DNA of 64,000 bases from Onchocerca lupi (GCA_028564675.1 JAOVVO010000095.1:107152-171151); one strand, 5' to 3'; counted from the stretch's first letter, positions 27,301 to 38,932 are shown. The notes: generated from the sequence alone by a model not told the origin. A program made the numbers and translations.

Positions 27301-29813
27301 AAAAAGTTCGTAATATTGGTGCTAATGGTGGTAGCATTAAAATCTCACCTCAAGCAACCATTTCTGCGGAATTAAAAGCTGATGTACAATCTTCAAGACA
27401 AAAGTGAGCAGTTGTTTACTTTTTTTTAAATTATTTAATTATTTTACTGTTACTTATTTAGCTTTCTCGTTTTCCTGACTTCATGTTACAGTAAAATGTT
27501 GGAGCAAATGAGCAATGAATTGGCGCAATTGTCGGCACTATACTCGGCAAAATGTCTCGAGAATTCTCAGCTTGATGAGAAGATGTCTTTATTGCTGGCC
27601 GACAAAGAAAATCAATCATCATTAAAGTATCTGAAATATTCTTGCGTTTTTTGTTTTATTTTTTATTTTTAAGTAAAATTTTCGAATTATTTATGACATT
27701 TAAAACTTAATTCATTAGATTTTTTAGAAAATTATTTGCTTCTATGTTTCATTACTTAAATATGGTATTATTAGAAGGTTTCTAACACAAATTTTTATGT
27801 ACCTAATGTAATAATTCTAACTTACAGTGATGTAGAAGTCCAAAATCGACGCTTGCATCGTGAATTACGGCAAAAAGACACGATAATTGAAGAGCTGAGG
27901 CGAACAGTGGCATTTCTCGAGCGCCGAAATGTTGATTTAACAAGTGAAGAACATCCGGCCAAATATGGTAAGTTTACTATCTGCATTTTACCGATGTCTT
28001 ACATGAATTTAGCACTTCATAATCGGATTGAATTGTGGCAGGTAGAATCAGGATAGTCTAGAAACCCATTGTAATGTTACTGTCCAAAAAGCGCATCTGT
28101 CTCTAATCAGGTCATGATGACCTCATTACTTTTCTTTCACTGATAAGATCATTTGCTAAAAGCTCATAAATTTGATATTCCATTTTCTCTCTCCAATGAA
28201 GTCCTTGTTCAATTGATAATGCAGATGAGGTTAATCAATGGGTTATTATAAATCATTTATACTTTATTACTTACACACTTTTCAAGGCTTCTTTGGCTGC
28301 AAGTGCAAGGGCCCTTTGGCATTATTTATCCTTCGCTTATTGGAAATTTTGTAAATGTCAATGCATTCTTCCAAACTTATTCTTTTTTTTTTTTGAAAAT
28401 TATTTAATTGTCGAAAAATTCTATTAAAAAATTTGAATTATTTTGCAGAATTACCAAAACGACAGAATCGGTAAGCTTCCATATATGTAAAATGAAAAAA
28501 AAAAATTAAAATTGGCTGGCGTTTTAAGCTAGATTTGATTTTTCTAGTTTAAGTTTAAGATCACCAATTTCCGAATATATTTATAGAATTTCATAAAATT
28601 TTTTAACATCCTTCAGTTTCAAAAATCTTCAAGAAATTTCCTTCTTATGGTGATCGTAAACAGTAATAAAATAATCATTGTCCTTCAATTGTCTGTTGCA
28701 TGCTTGTTATTTCCAGATTCTGTTTTTCCTAGTAAAGCATGTTGCTTGAACTTTTACTATCAATTGTCAGTTCTTCGTGTCAACTTTCTTTTCCTGCCTA
28801 CCTGCTTTCGTCCTTTAATTTAGTGTCATCTGTAAAATGATTTTTTTATCGAAATTCAGTAATTATTATTTTGATAACAGAAAAGACAGCATTAATGAGG
28901 TTCATTATATTAGTATTATCCTTTATTACTTTTCATATAACTAGTGCTGTCATTTTTGTGTCAAAGTGTTTTAAGTATCTATTTCGATAGTATCACATTG
29001 ATGTTTGGACTGTTGTAGAGGAACGCGTAGACGACGTACCGCTGTTACAAGAGGAATCGGTGACATCGCAACCACTTCAAATTCATTCCCCAACTCTCCA
29101 ACAACAGATAACTCGCAATTTTTCTTCACTCAACAGCAGCAACAACAACAACAACAACAACAACAACAGCAGCACAGCAACTCAACCAACAACTGCCATT
29201 TCATCGACTTGCCGTCCACTGTCCAGTCAAGGAGTCAAATTTCGAAGAAATCGTCAAATGACACCAAAACTGACATCAAGACGTAATGGTTGGTAATTAA
29301 TATTCGTAATATAAATTTCGAAAAGCAATTTTAAAGAATTAAACTTAGAATTCAGATCAGTGAAATAAGACGGAAATCATTATAATTTGATACTATAAAA
29401 ATCAGAAATATAAATTTGATTCTTTATATATATTATTTTCCATCTGCGAAGTCTACCTTATTATCATATTATTTGGCCTTCTAATAAATGCCTCGGGTTG
29501 TTTCATCGATCCTATTCATTTTATATATAATGTTTCTAGGCATATTATTTTCCTCCATCTTGACGACGACAATTTATGACAAACATTCCAATATACTTCT
29601 TTACTAGCAGGGATATTTTTGGAGTCATATATGTTGTTGAAATGAATATTTAATAAAATTTCAGATATTCGATTCCTTAGCAATCCAGCGATACCAGTAA
29701 GTCAGATGACAAACGATTATCCGGCCAGTGAGTTACGCCGTTCGATGATTATTCCAGTCAGCGAACGTCGGAAATTCTTTGAAACGATTGCTGAATACAG
29801 TCATCCTTTCTAA
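14522..29813 (+). CDS. MPRIP: MPRIP/outspread-family protein: two PH domains and long coiled coil (N-terminus not found)
   Basis: The vertebrate relative binds actin, RhoA signalling components and the myosin phosphatase targeting subunit, and recruits myosin phosphatase to stress fibres. Here 24 exons join in perfect phase into 1,106 codons. In order they give PH1 (residues about 1-160), a Ser/Pro-rich linker, PH2 (about 258-391), a second Ser/Arg-rich linker, a long coiled coil (about 517-967) and an Asn-rich C-terminal region ending SERRKFFETIAEYSHPF. Coiled-coil blocks such as ALDAVQRAHDAELR and ELAQLSALYSAKCLENSQL follow the vertebrate protein closely, so family membership is firm. The first exon with a start codon was not located: the earliest exon begins inside PH1 (RWQRRCFTLYEDGELSYAL), so at least the segment before PH1 strand beta-2 is missing and probably lies across a long upstream intron. 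Exon coordinates are given in the sub-entries. The longest introns are 20713-22996 and 23063-24671. Confidence 0.85.
17196..17222. repeat. Perfect 12-bp hairpin with GAA triloop in an MPRIP-like intron
   Basis: TTATGTAGCTCC and GGAGCTACATAA are exact reverse complements separated by GAA. It lies in the intron between exons 16635-16819 and 17900-18032. No terminator-like T-run or coding role fits. Confidence 0.8.
18412..19218 (+). other. MPRIP-like gene: exons for the second PH domain
   Basis: Exons 18412-18539, 18775-18883 and 19054-19218 encode PH2: RKGWLMLRGKGASDWTKHW, then IDLNECENVYPSASAKNYGI, then RRTRYVLSAMTPGIRDSWI. The acceptor at 19053 was chosen because an earlier AG (19033) leads to a stop. 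Linker exons 19380-19516, 19722-19889 and 20643-20712 follow and are rich in Ser, Arg and Asp, including an acidic ESSDDDNEID patch. Confidence 0.8.
22997..27967 (+). other. MPRIP-like gene: coiled-coil exons
   Basis: Twelve exons are 22997-23062, 24672-24770, 24970-25106, 25351-25576, 25982-26038, 26126-26188, 26373-26501, 26636-26778, 27245-27403, 27492-27626 and 27828-27967, plus the skipped-or-included 28449-28470. They encode heptad-rich helices with Glu, Lys, Arg and Gln. The last exon ends HPAKY plus one base (phase 1), and that phase determines which frame of the next exon is read. Confidence 0.75.
26902..27049. mobile_element. MITE-like element with 22-bp perfect terminal inverted repeats
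   Basis: AATGCAGCAGATAGAACTAA begins the left end (26902-26923), and the right end (27028-27049) is its exact reverse complement over 22 bp. A second, slightly altered copy of the right end lies at about 26985-27016. The element is about 150 bp, has no open frame and sits in the intron between exons 26636-26778 and 27245-27403. Its inner part is repeated in inverse orientation near 30.7 kb. Confidence 0.6.
28109..28123. promoter_or_regulatory. Perfect IR3 nuclear-receptor-type palindrome AGGTCA-TGA-TGACCT
   Basis: Two consensus AGGTCA half-sites face each other with a 3-bp spacer, in the MPRIP-like intron between 27967 and 28449. Such sites bind nuclear-receptor homodimers in animals. Function here is unproven. 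Confidence 0.4.
28449..28470 (+). other. Candidate 22-nt frame-switching microexon of the MPRIP-like gene
   Basis: The 22 nt lie between a strong acceptor TTTTGCAG and a consensus donor GTAAGC and would encode ELPKRQN plus two bases. Inclusion shifts the next exon from the Asn-rich frame to a Gln-rich frame (GTRRRRTAVTRGIGD..., 14 Q), which is open to a stop at 29284. Skipping gives the frame that continues in phase into the last exon. Both splice sites could be fortuitous. Confidence 0.4.
29019..29813 (+). other. MPRIP-like gene: C-terminal exons with CAA-repeat tract
   Basis: Exon 29019-29288 contains about 13 CAA/CAG codons. Read in the frame set by direct joining from 27967, it is Asn/Ser-rich and ends at a G|GTTGG donor. 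It then joins in phase to the last exon 29665-29813 (DIRFLSNPAIP..., stop TAA at 29811). The alternative frame reads the same repeat as 14 glutamines and stops at 29284-29286. Confidence 0.7.
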
Positions 29814-29817
29814 TAAA
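29812..29817 (+). terminator. Polyadenylation signal overlapping the MPRIP-like stop codon
   Basis: The stop reads TAATAAA, so AATAAA begins within it. A second AATAAA at about 29968 follows and may be the one used, since the first would leave almost no 3' UTR. Confidence 0.4.
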
Positions 29818-31967
29818 AAAAATTGAAATTTCATAACATTTTAACAAAAATTGCTCTTTTTCTATAAGACGAAAAATTTAAGTCATTTTCTGCAATCTTC
29901 AGAAAGAAAAATGAGAAATTAAAGATTGAAAGTGAAAATCAATTGACAGTATTGTTAGAATTACAACAATAAAGCTATAATTAAAATTTTAATAAAAACA
30001 TTAAATCTGTTCCACTCTCGAAGTTTTAGCCAGTTTGTCAGAAAAACAGATTTGCAGTGGACCATATACATATTAAAAGTAACCTAGCAAAAAGCTTTAA
30101 AATTATTAAAAAATTTAATAAGCCTTAAAATTCTTCCACATTTGTTTTAGGAAATGTTCCAGCAACTCATTTTTAATAGATAAATTATTTCATCACTATT
30201 CTCTAATAAGAATAGCTCCTTAATTTGTGATTTTTTTGTTTTAAGTGTTCTCATCGATGTTTATGCTTTTTTTTTTTACTCATTTTCTCCATTTCTTCCT
30301 TAATAATTAATTTCAAGATGTCGAATTTCTATGCTTTTCTTTGAAAAAAGTTGAAAAAATTAAGCGCAATTGATGAAACGGTGACAACATTAATATTTAT
30401 TTTATAAATTGAATTATTGTCATGCGATTATTTATGCCAGTGATAGTTGCTAATTTGAAATTCTTGGTTTTTTCCATCCTGTTCCTCTTCTTTGAAGTTT
30501 GTGATAGATTAATTACGCAACTGCCTTATTATTTCTCGTGAACTGACTCTGAATCCAACTTTTCCGGAAAATTGACTAAAGTCTCGGAAATTAATAAAAG
30601 TACAGTAAAATTTTATAGCTTAAAGCCATTTTCTTCGCAATCATCTAAACTTGGTTAGGCTTTATTGGAAGGAAGGATATCTCTGATAAGTAAAAATATT
30701 GTTGAACTGTTGTTTTCCTGTTATGATATTAGTAAACACCAAAATGTTTTTTACTTTGACTAACTTTGGACTCTTTATTTATTAATAACGAAAATCCAAA
30801 ACTTAATCTTTAAAGAATTTCGAATTCCGCAAATTATTATTATATTCATAGTATTGAAAATTTTATCTTTTTTAAGGAAATTCTACATTGCAAGCTGGAA
30901 ATGTAGCCAGTGTATTATTAAATCATAAATTAATTTAGAAGTTGCTGAATCACAAATTAATTTAAATCTTATTCTGGACATGCCTATTATAAATTTCTCT
31001 AAAGCGTTAAATATTGAAATGTCATCCGTTTAACGAGCAATATATATTGTTGTGATTCGTTTGCTGTCTGTATATCATTGTATAATAAACGAAATTCCTC
31101 ATCATAATCTTGGATACTGATTTTTAAATGTTTAAAAAGTGTTATGCAGATCAAAAAAAAAAAAAAAAAAAAAAGCCACATTCAAATTACTTTTGCTCCG
31201 AAGTTCTTTTTCTCTAGTAAGAAATCGTTCAGGAATATATTAATTTTAGATATTATACTGCTATCTCTGAAAACATGAATTTCTCAGAAATCTACAAAAA
31301 ATGACATTCTCTGTTTCTGAAATTAGTCATATTTCTTCTGGAGTGCGTCGAAACATCAGATGACTTGTCACTTCTTTATTAGTGAAATGAACATTTAAAT
31401 ACATGAGGCATCACGAACAATAAAATTATCACAAACAAAAACTAAATCAAAACAGCAATCAAAATTCACCGGTTACCGAAAAAAATGAAATCTAACAAAT
31501 AGCCTATAGTAATATCATTTGAAGAGATTTTAGTAAAAATTACAAATTAAAAAAGTAGAATCACAGAATACGGTATATATTACATAAAGACAGCTACGTC
31601 TTATTTCTACATTTGGAATTTTCTATTTTATGCAAATAGTTCTTCAAAACTCATTCCTATCAGTTAATACTGAACAATAAAATATTATCAGAAATAGCTG
31701 CTATGAGGATTTGTATTAAAATTTTATTAGAAATATGAAGATCAGATATAAAACATGGAACATGAGAGTAACCAAAGTATAGAAAAGTGAACTTAACATG
31801 TGAACAACTATGAATAATTTTAATAAGTCTTAAAACTCAGTGCAATCATTAATACCAGCTAAGAATCAAATTGTTCGGAGTATCTCTTCATCTTATCTCT
31901 ACATGAATTATAAGATGAGGCGAACAAATTCACAACAAAATTTGCGTTTTCTTTCAAACGCTATCTT
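29818..31967. other. Convergent 3' intergenic region, no gene recognised
   Basis: It separates the ends of the MPRIP-like gene (plus) and aco-2 (minus). It is AT-rich, with a poly(A) tract at about 31154. A short minus-strand frame at 31000-31140 (FKHLKISIQDYDEEFRL...) follows an acceptor-like AATCAG but has no partner exon. Confidence 0.5.
30695..30755 (-). repeat. Inverted partial copy of the MITE-like element's inner region
   Basis: Positions 30720-30755 are the exact reverse complement of 26925-26960 (36 bp). Similarity with a few mismatches continues to about 30695. Confidence 0.75.
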
Positions 31968-34900
31968 TCACTTTTTCAATGCTTTCATATGATTTAATGC
32001 TGAGCCAGCTTTAAACCATTCAATTTGAGCCGCATTAAAACTATGCGATAGCCAAATCTGTTCTTCTTTACCATTAGCATGCTTCAGAATGCACTTCAAT
32101 GGCTAAAAAAAAGAAAAAAATCGAAAGTTTAAAGTTTTTAAAATTCATGGAACATCAGCAATACCACTCATTTTTTTTACTGATGAAAAGTTAATAATTA
32201 CAATTTCATACCTTAATGATGAAATTATATCTCAAAAGTAATAAAAAGTAAAATTAATGAATGCAATAATGAAGAATGAAAAATTTTTAACCAAAGAAAA
32301 AAATAAAAGCACCTTTTCAGGCGCGAAATCTTTCAAACCAACAATCGATATCTTATCAGTCGGCTCAACTTTATTGTAATCATTTGGATCAGCAAATGTT
32401 AATGGAAGCATTCCTTGTTTTTTCAAATTTGTTTCTAAAAGAAAATTTCGATGACGTGAAAAGTTTCATGTTTAATCTCTAAAAGCAGTCGATTAGAATG
32501 AATTTCAACTTATACGGATTGTATTTATTTAATACCTTTTCTTTTGTGTTCTACTCATCACAAAGCAAAAAAAGCTGCCTAATGTAACGAAATAGTGAAA
32601 TTTGAGAAATAGAATTTGAAACGATCATTATGTTTCGAAGTGTTATGTAATTGTTTACTAACGGTAGTTGATAAGTTCCAAACAATTTTTGATTTGAGAT
32701 GAAATACTAACTCAGTATTCTCTTTATCACATTAAATTTGCCACTGAACTGAAATGTGAAATACCTACCGTGAATTCGAGCAAAACTTTTTACAATGATC
32801 GCACGTCCACCGAGATGCCGAGGTTCCAAAGCTGCATGTTCACGTGATGAACCTTCACCATAGTTTTCATCACCTACTGCTACCCACGCTACTCCTTTCG
32901 ACTTGTAGTGACGTGCCGTTTGAGGTACTGTATCATATTTGCTTGTTAAATGATTACGAACCTACAATAATCAGAACTTTTTTTTCTCATAATCAAACAA
33001 ATTAAGTTTCAGAGTCCGAATATTATTAATTTTAAAAAATCTCTGAAAAAGGATCTAATTATTAAATGTCTTCTTAACTCTCAAGAACTATTACCTTATT
33101 CATCTCACCATTCTCAGCATTGACAGCAGTTAAGAACAGATTATTTGAAATATTATCCAGATGGCCACGGAATTTCAGCCAAGGTCCAGCAGCACTGATG
33201 TGGTCCGTTGTACATTTTCCTTTTACCTGAAGATTAAAATGTTAAAATAGCATAAGTGGAAACTAAATTCTGAAAATATTGACAATTTATTGAACTTTTT
33301 TGATCACAGCAATTTAAACCCTATATTTTCAAAACAATTTCAGCTGGTCAAACTTAATTTTTCTTCAAGAAAATTTGCAGTGAAATGAAGCTGAATTCGT
33401 CCTTTTATGTAACTTACTTTAATTAATATCAACATATTTTCGAGATCCTTCCCATCCCAAGGACTGAATGGTTCTAGAAGTTGCAAACGTTCGCTGTTTT
33501 TATTGACCACAACCTCACCACTTCCTAATGGAGCTTGATAATAGTCTTCACCTCGATCATAACCTTTTGGTGGTAAGCTATCACCGCTTGGTGGTTGCAA
33601 TTTGAACTTGCTACCTGAAATTATATTTTTCTCAATTAAGAAGAACAATCGTTTAGGTTAAATTTTAACGACTACTTTTTGCATATAAGGCTTGAGAGTA
33701 TTATTACAACCAGCCAACTGCGTTCAAAAAATCGTCCAAAAAATGTTCTAAGCAGATCCTTGAGTATATCAGCTCAAAATAAATTTTCCGCTCATAATTT
33801 CAACTGAAATGAAGTAATATGTGTCTGTAAAAATTTTACGAAAGTATACATGATGTTGATCTATATAAGCTTTAAAAAATCAGAAAAGTATGAAATATTA
33901 AAAAAAAAAAAATACTATGAAACAATGTGATATAACAAAGCTACCGCTTGGAGTTTCAAGCTCATCGGTTCGTGGATCGAAATCAAGGCGACCGGCTATA
34001 GTCAAGGCTGTAACTAGTTCAGGTGAAGTAACAAATGCATGAGTTGCAGGATTTGCATCGTTCCGACCAGTAAAATTACGATTATAAGAAGTTACAATCG
34101 TATTTTTTTCGCCCTAAAATTAAAAAAAAAATATTAAATAAAATTTATACCCATTATAATACTACCAGTCCCTCTGATCATTAAAAAAATAAGTTGAAAA
34201 ACGATCACGATAATTTTATTTTACAACTTTTTTCTGACCTGAACGACAAAAATTTATGAAAAAAATGTGAAGGAAAATTTAAAAAATAATCCAAAAATAA
34301 TTGATAAGATTTACCTTCTTCATGTCTTTCCTATCCCACTGACCAATGCATGGACCGCAAGCATTTGCGAGTACTACGCCACCGAAACTTTGGAAAACAT
34401 CCGTCAAGCCATCTCTCTCCATGGTTGCTCGAATCTGTTCACTTCCAGGTGTTATTGTAAATTTCGATTTTGCCTTTAGTCCTTTGTCAAGAGCCTGGAA
34501 AGAAAATTCTAGATAACTTAAATTTCGAAACTACTAATTATCATTGGCAGAAAAAAATCACTGATTGAAAATATCAATTAAATAAAACCTTTTATGAGAA
34601 AAAATCTTTTAATTTATATACAACTTGTATATAACCTCTTACTTTCTGTCTCAAATGATAACTTCATTTCTGAAACTCATATACATGGCGAAAAAGAAAG
34701 ACAAAATAAAAGAGAAATTTTTAGATCATTAAAATATCAAAATATCAGATCATTGATCATTAAAATATCAAATTTGATATTTAATATCAAATTTTTTTAG
34801 ATCAAATCAAATATCAAAAATATAATTTAAAATCAAATATCAAAATATCATTGAAATATCACCTTAGTCATAACCGCAAACGTAACTCTTCAAAAGGAAT

Positions 34901-37572
34901 AGTAAACGATATTTTAATAAAGATAAACAAGTAAATAACTAATTAGAAACCAATAAAAAATTCTGACTCTTGCCTTTTCGGAAGTAAATGAACGATTACC
35001 TGTTTTGCAACGCTTGCAGCACGTGTCATATCTTCGTAAGAACTATTCGTGCAAGAACCAATAAGACCGACTTTAACTTCCAGTGGCCAATCATTTGCCT
35101 GCGCATTTTTTCCGAGGGCATCAATTGGATGTGCCAAATCCGGAGTAAATGGTCCATTAACATGCGGTACCAGTGTACTCAAATTTATTTCAATCAGCTA
35201 AAATTAATATTTGAAAAAATTCGAAGATCTCAGAAATTTTGAAATTAAATTTCAGACAGCCATATTTTATTTGACTAAAGCTGGAGTTAAAAAATATTTT
35301 TATTTTTGGTTTCTATTCTACAAGATTCTTTGTAAACCAAAAAATATAGTGATGAGTTCTCAAAAGTCTGTTTATATTCTTCAACAATTGGATTTCCAAA
35401 TCAAATTTGAAAGGATCCAAAGCACAGACAAATTTTATCTCCAACCCATCTAAAAATCTCTTCAGAGTTAAGAGAAAGAGGGAACAAAAATCTCCACCTA
35501 TCCATATCTCACCTTGTTATACTCGGAACCTTCATCTGGAGTTAAAATTTCCTTATACCGCATTGCTTCATTTGCAATAGCTTCTCGTTTTGTAGCTTTC
35601 AAATATTGTACCATACTATCATTAAAGGGAAATACCGATGTTGTTGCACCAATTTCTGCACCCATATTACAAATTGTACTCATACCGGTTGCTGATATTG
35701 AATCAACACCAGGACCTAAAGTCATTTTTAAAATTTCATTTAAATTTTGCATTTATTAAAAAAATAACAAAACAATTTTTTTTCAAGTAAATTAAAAAGC
35801 ATTATAACTTAGTAAAGGGTGAGCAGAACTGTAGCGATTTAATATTTCCCTGCAACTAAATCGGTGCAATATCTAAATTGCTCGTTTTTCTTTTGAATAT
35901 ATCACAGCAGAAAAATCATACCGAAATACTCCACAATACAGCCTGTGCCACCCTTTACAGTAAGTATATCGGCTACTTTCAAAATAACATCCTTACTGGA
36001 TGTCCAACCTGAGAGTTCACCTGTCAATTTGACACCAATCACCTAAAAGCTCGATTTTTTTGAAGTTATTGGAGAGCATCAAAAGATTAACGATCACATA
36101 ATAAAAATTTGAAGCTAATTTCTCAATCCAGAAAATCTAACAAAGTTACTTTTGGACATTTCAACTCCCATGGAATATCTGCCATGACATCAACAGCATC
36201 AGCACCTCCAACACCAATACATAAACCTCCCAAACCACCTGAAAATGCATTTTCATATCTATTCTAAAACTAATAAATCCTAGAATGACTAATAATTTAT
36301 TGAGTCAAAGTTAATCTATCTCTTTCAAAATTGTAAAAACGAAAAAAAAAAAAAAAAGAACAAGATACTATATGGTGAGTTGTAATTGAGGAGCCTGCTT
36401 TCCTGACAAAGTTAAAATTCATAGAAATATGAATAGATCCGATACGAAGTGAAAAATTTACTAACAACTTATTTCAATTAGAATTTCCATGGTACTCTTA
36501 TAGCACAAAAAAATGAGGAAATTCTTATTTTTCTTCCTGAAGAAGAAAACCTGCAAGAAAAAATGCCAAAAAAAAGGCATACCTCCCATTGGCGTGTGAC
36601 TATCCGTACCTATCAGCAAAAGTCCAGGAAAAGCATAATTTTCTAAAATAATCTGATGAATAATGCCACTTCCTGGTTTCCAGAAACCAACACCATATTT
36701 ATTGCTTGCTGAGGATAAAAAATCATAAACCTATAATAAAATATACTCCATTACTTCAAAAGAAATGTGGATTTAGTTTACAATTCTAATAACAATGTCT
36801 TTTGTCAACAATTATTTATCATAAAACATAGTTTTCTGAGGAAAATATATTTGGAAGAAAAGAACCTCCTTATTGATATCATTAGCTCGTTTTAAATCAG
36901 CACTTCCTCCTATCTGTGCTTGAATCAAATGATCGCAATGAATAGTTGATGGCACTGCAACATTTGGAAGTCCTGAGGAGATAAACTGTAGCATGGCCAT
37001 CTAAAATTAAAATAAAAGCATAAACTTTAACCTCTGTGTACCAAAAAATAATACCGTTTTATTTCGTCAAATCATTTATGGACGTAATATAGTGCACTTT
37101 TATGGCAAACTGCATTTCTCATATTTTTAGAATAGAAATAAGACCTGTGCAGTCGCATCCTGCATTGCTACTCGATCTGGCCTCAATCGTAAATATGAAG
37201 TACCCCGCTCAATCTCTTGCTTATTTGGTTCATCCAAATGTCCATACAATATCTTCTCCGATAATGTAAGTGGTCTTTTTAACCTAAAATCTAAGGAATA
37301 ATTAAAAGTATAAAGAATTATTTTCCACATTCCTTATCTTCTCGAGATCGAACTACTCTATATGGCAAAACTCCTATGTAATTTCTCAAAAGAAGAACTA
37401 ACCTTTGTCGTATAATATTTATATTTCTTTCCAACTTTTCATATGGTAGTACGGGGGACTCTTCGATATTATTCATCCGTACTTTTGCACCAAGTTTTGA
37501 GTATAAATGTAGCAAACGTCGTCCATTATAATGTGCATTCAAGACAGGAATTTCAATTACGCGTAATATCAT
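31968..37572 (-). CDS. aco-2: Aconitate hydratase, mitochondrial (complete)
   Basis: The enzyme interconverts citrate and isocitrate via cis-aconitate in the mitochondrial TCA cycle. The 15 exons in coding order are 37403-37572, 37145-37283, 36866-37000, 36583-36730, 36150-36238, 35922-36042, 35513-35715, 35000-35197, 34315-34494, 33945-34113, 33418-33614, 33095-33226, 32769-32961, 32313-32434 and 31968-32102. They join in phase to 2,331 nt (776 aa), the family's normal length. The three 4Fe-4S cysteine ligands are present: Cys384 in IGSCTNSSYEDM, and Cys447 and Cys450 in NACGPCIGQWDRKD. Other conserved blocks are RPLTLSEKILYGHLDEP, RPDRVAMQDATAQ, GTDSHTP, and EGSSREHAALEPRHLGGRAI with the catalytic Ser. 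The N-terminus (MILRVIEIPVLNAHYNGRR...) is basic and amphipathic, as expected for a mitochondrial presequence. The upstream frame stays open, so the exact start could be further up, but this ATG gives the usual length. One change from the usual C-terminus is LNHMK in place of LNRMK. Confidence 0.96.
34725..34865. repeat. ATATCAAA-type simple repeat in an aco-2 intron
   Basis: Irregular repetition of AAATATCA/ATATCAAA, including the palindromic TATCAAATTTGATA, fills much of the intron between exons 35000-35197 and 34315-34494. Confidence 0.7.
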
Positions 37573-37895
37573 TTTTCGACAAATTTGAAGAACTGAATTC
37601 AATTCTAAGAATTCAAGCCGGAAAATGAATAAAAGGAAAAGGATGTCGTTTCGATGAAGATCTTTTATGCCACAAAAAATGATTATAGATATGAAATTTG
37701 ACGAAATAAACAGATTTTGAATTTCGACTTGACCTTCGTAGACCTTCGTATCTCCCAAAAATTTAAATTATTTAATCCTAACGCTTCAAATTCATTGTTA
37801 TCTCAAAGCATCATACAGATCTCCACACAATTTTTTCTATCTCAACAACAACAACAATAACAACAATTTTCACTAAACTCAACGTTCACGTTAAG

Positions 37896-38005
37896 CATTC
37901 TCTCTCTCCTTTTCTCCTTCTCTTGCCCTCTCTCTCTCGAGATTCTCGTCATTCTCTCTCGAGAGAGAGGGAGAGGGCAAGAGAAGGAGAAAAAGAGAGA
38001 GAATG
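37896..38005. repeat. Long GA/CT inverted repeat (about 45-bp arms) upstream of aco-2
   Basis: The left arm at about 37896-37940 begins CATTCTCTCTCT and contains TTCTCCTTCTCTTGCCCTCT. The right arm at about 37961-38005 is its reverse complement apart from two or three differences. The loop is about 20 nt and repeats TCATTCTCTCTC. The hairpin lies about 320 bp upstream of the aconitase ATG, so it may be part of its promoter (GAGA-type sequence). A frame on the minus strand (Arg/Glu-rich) is a translation of the repeat. Confidence 0.85.
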
Positions 38006-38932
38006 ACGAAAGGACCGCTCAATTCACTTCTTGCCAGGAAGAGTTCCAGACCAATCAAATGGGTGTCAAAAAACAACCAATTCAATCAATATCTCTTTTT
38101 TCCTAACAAAAACAGCTGACAAGAGGTGTTGAAAAATTGTTCTTGCTCCACTAGATCCTATTACCCCTCAAGATCAGAGTGATTGGTGTTATCATTATCA
38201 GCGTGTTTCCTCATTGCCTCGCTGCTTTCTTTCTCCATCCCATCAGTCTATCTATCTCTCTTTGCAATACTGACAGCATCATATAGTATGGATATCCGCA
38301 AATCTATCTTCCAATCTTTAATCTCTGTTACAGAATTGCTTTCTCACTTTTCTCAGTCTCTAACTTTTTCTATTTTAATGATGATTTAGGTCAAAATATT
38401 GAATGAATTCTCGAGATCATGATATTTCATAATTGATATCAAATCGTGTGGATGAATTTTTCCCAACAATGTGAAAATAATTGAGCAAGATGAATTGCTG
38501 TTCACCTCGAATGATGCTTTAGTTCAAACTATTGAATGAAGTCTCGAGGTTAAGTTTTCTGTTACAATTCTGTGCTGGAAATCAGCTAGTAAAGTTTGTT
38601 TTCTTGGCTTAAAGTTCTCATTCATACTGCAAAGCTTATCGACAGCATTGTCAAATTATCATGAACGATGCGATATTTACAAATGGCTGATTCCATCTAA
38701 TAGTTATCGTTAACCACAAAAGTTTTTAAATATCTCATAGGAACTGTCACCATAAGTTACCACTATTGCCATCCATGTCATCATTATCAGTTGTTTTATC
38801 ATTTTATTGCTAAATTAACAGATGAAAAGGAACGATGCATGAGGGACATTTTTCATCTTATAAATTTCTTGTTTTTTTTTTTTTTTGGATTATTTACGGC
38901 CCGAGCAGTTAAATGCTAAAATCTTGGTTAAA

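Noticed and set aside
29060..29296. Treating the Asn-rich frame as a separate gene
   Set aside because: It lacks an ATG and joins in phase to both the preceding coiled-coil exon and the last exon of the MPRIP-like gene.
31000..31181. Minus-strand frame of 60 codons between the MPRIP-like gene and aco-2
   Set aside because: Starts within a poly(T) tract; the coding-like part is only about 45 codons with no partner exon.
37443..37628. Plus-strand open frame opposite the first aco-2 exon
   Set aside because: Antisense shadow of the aconitase presequence exon.
37891..38085. Minus-strand frame rich in Arg/Glu/Ser upstream of aco-2
   Set aside because: Translation of the GA/CT hairpin, with no splice link to aco-2.
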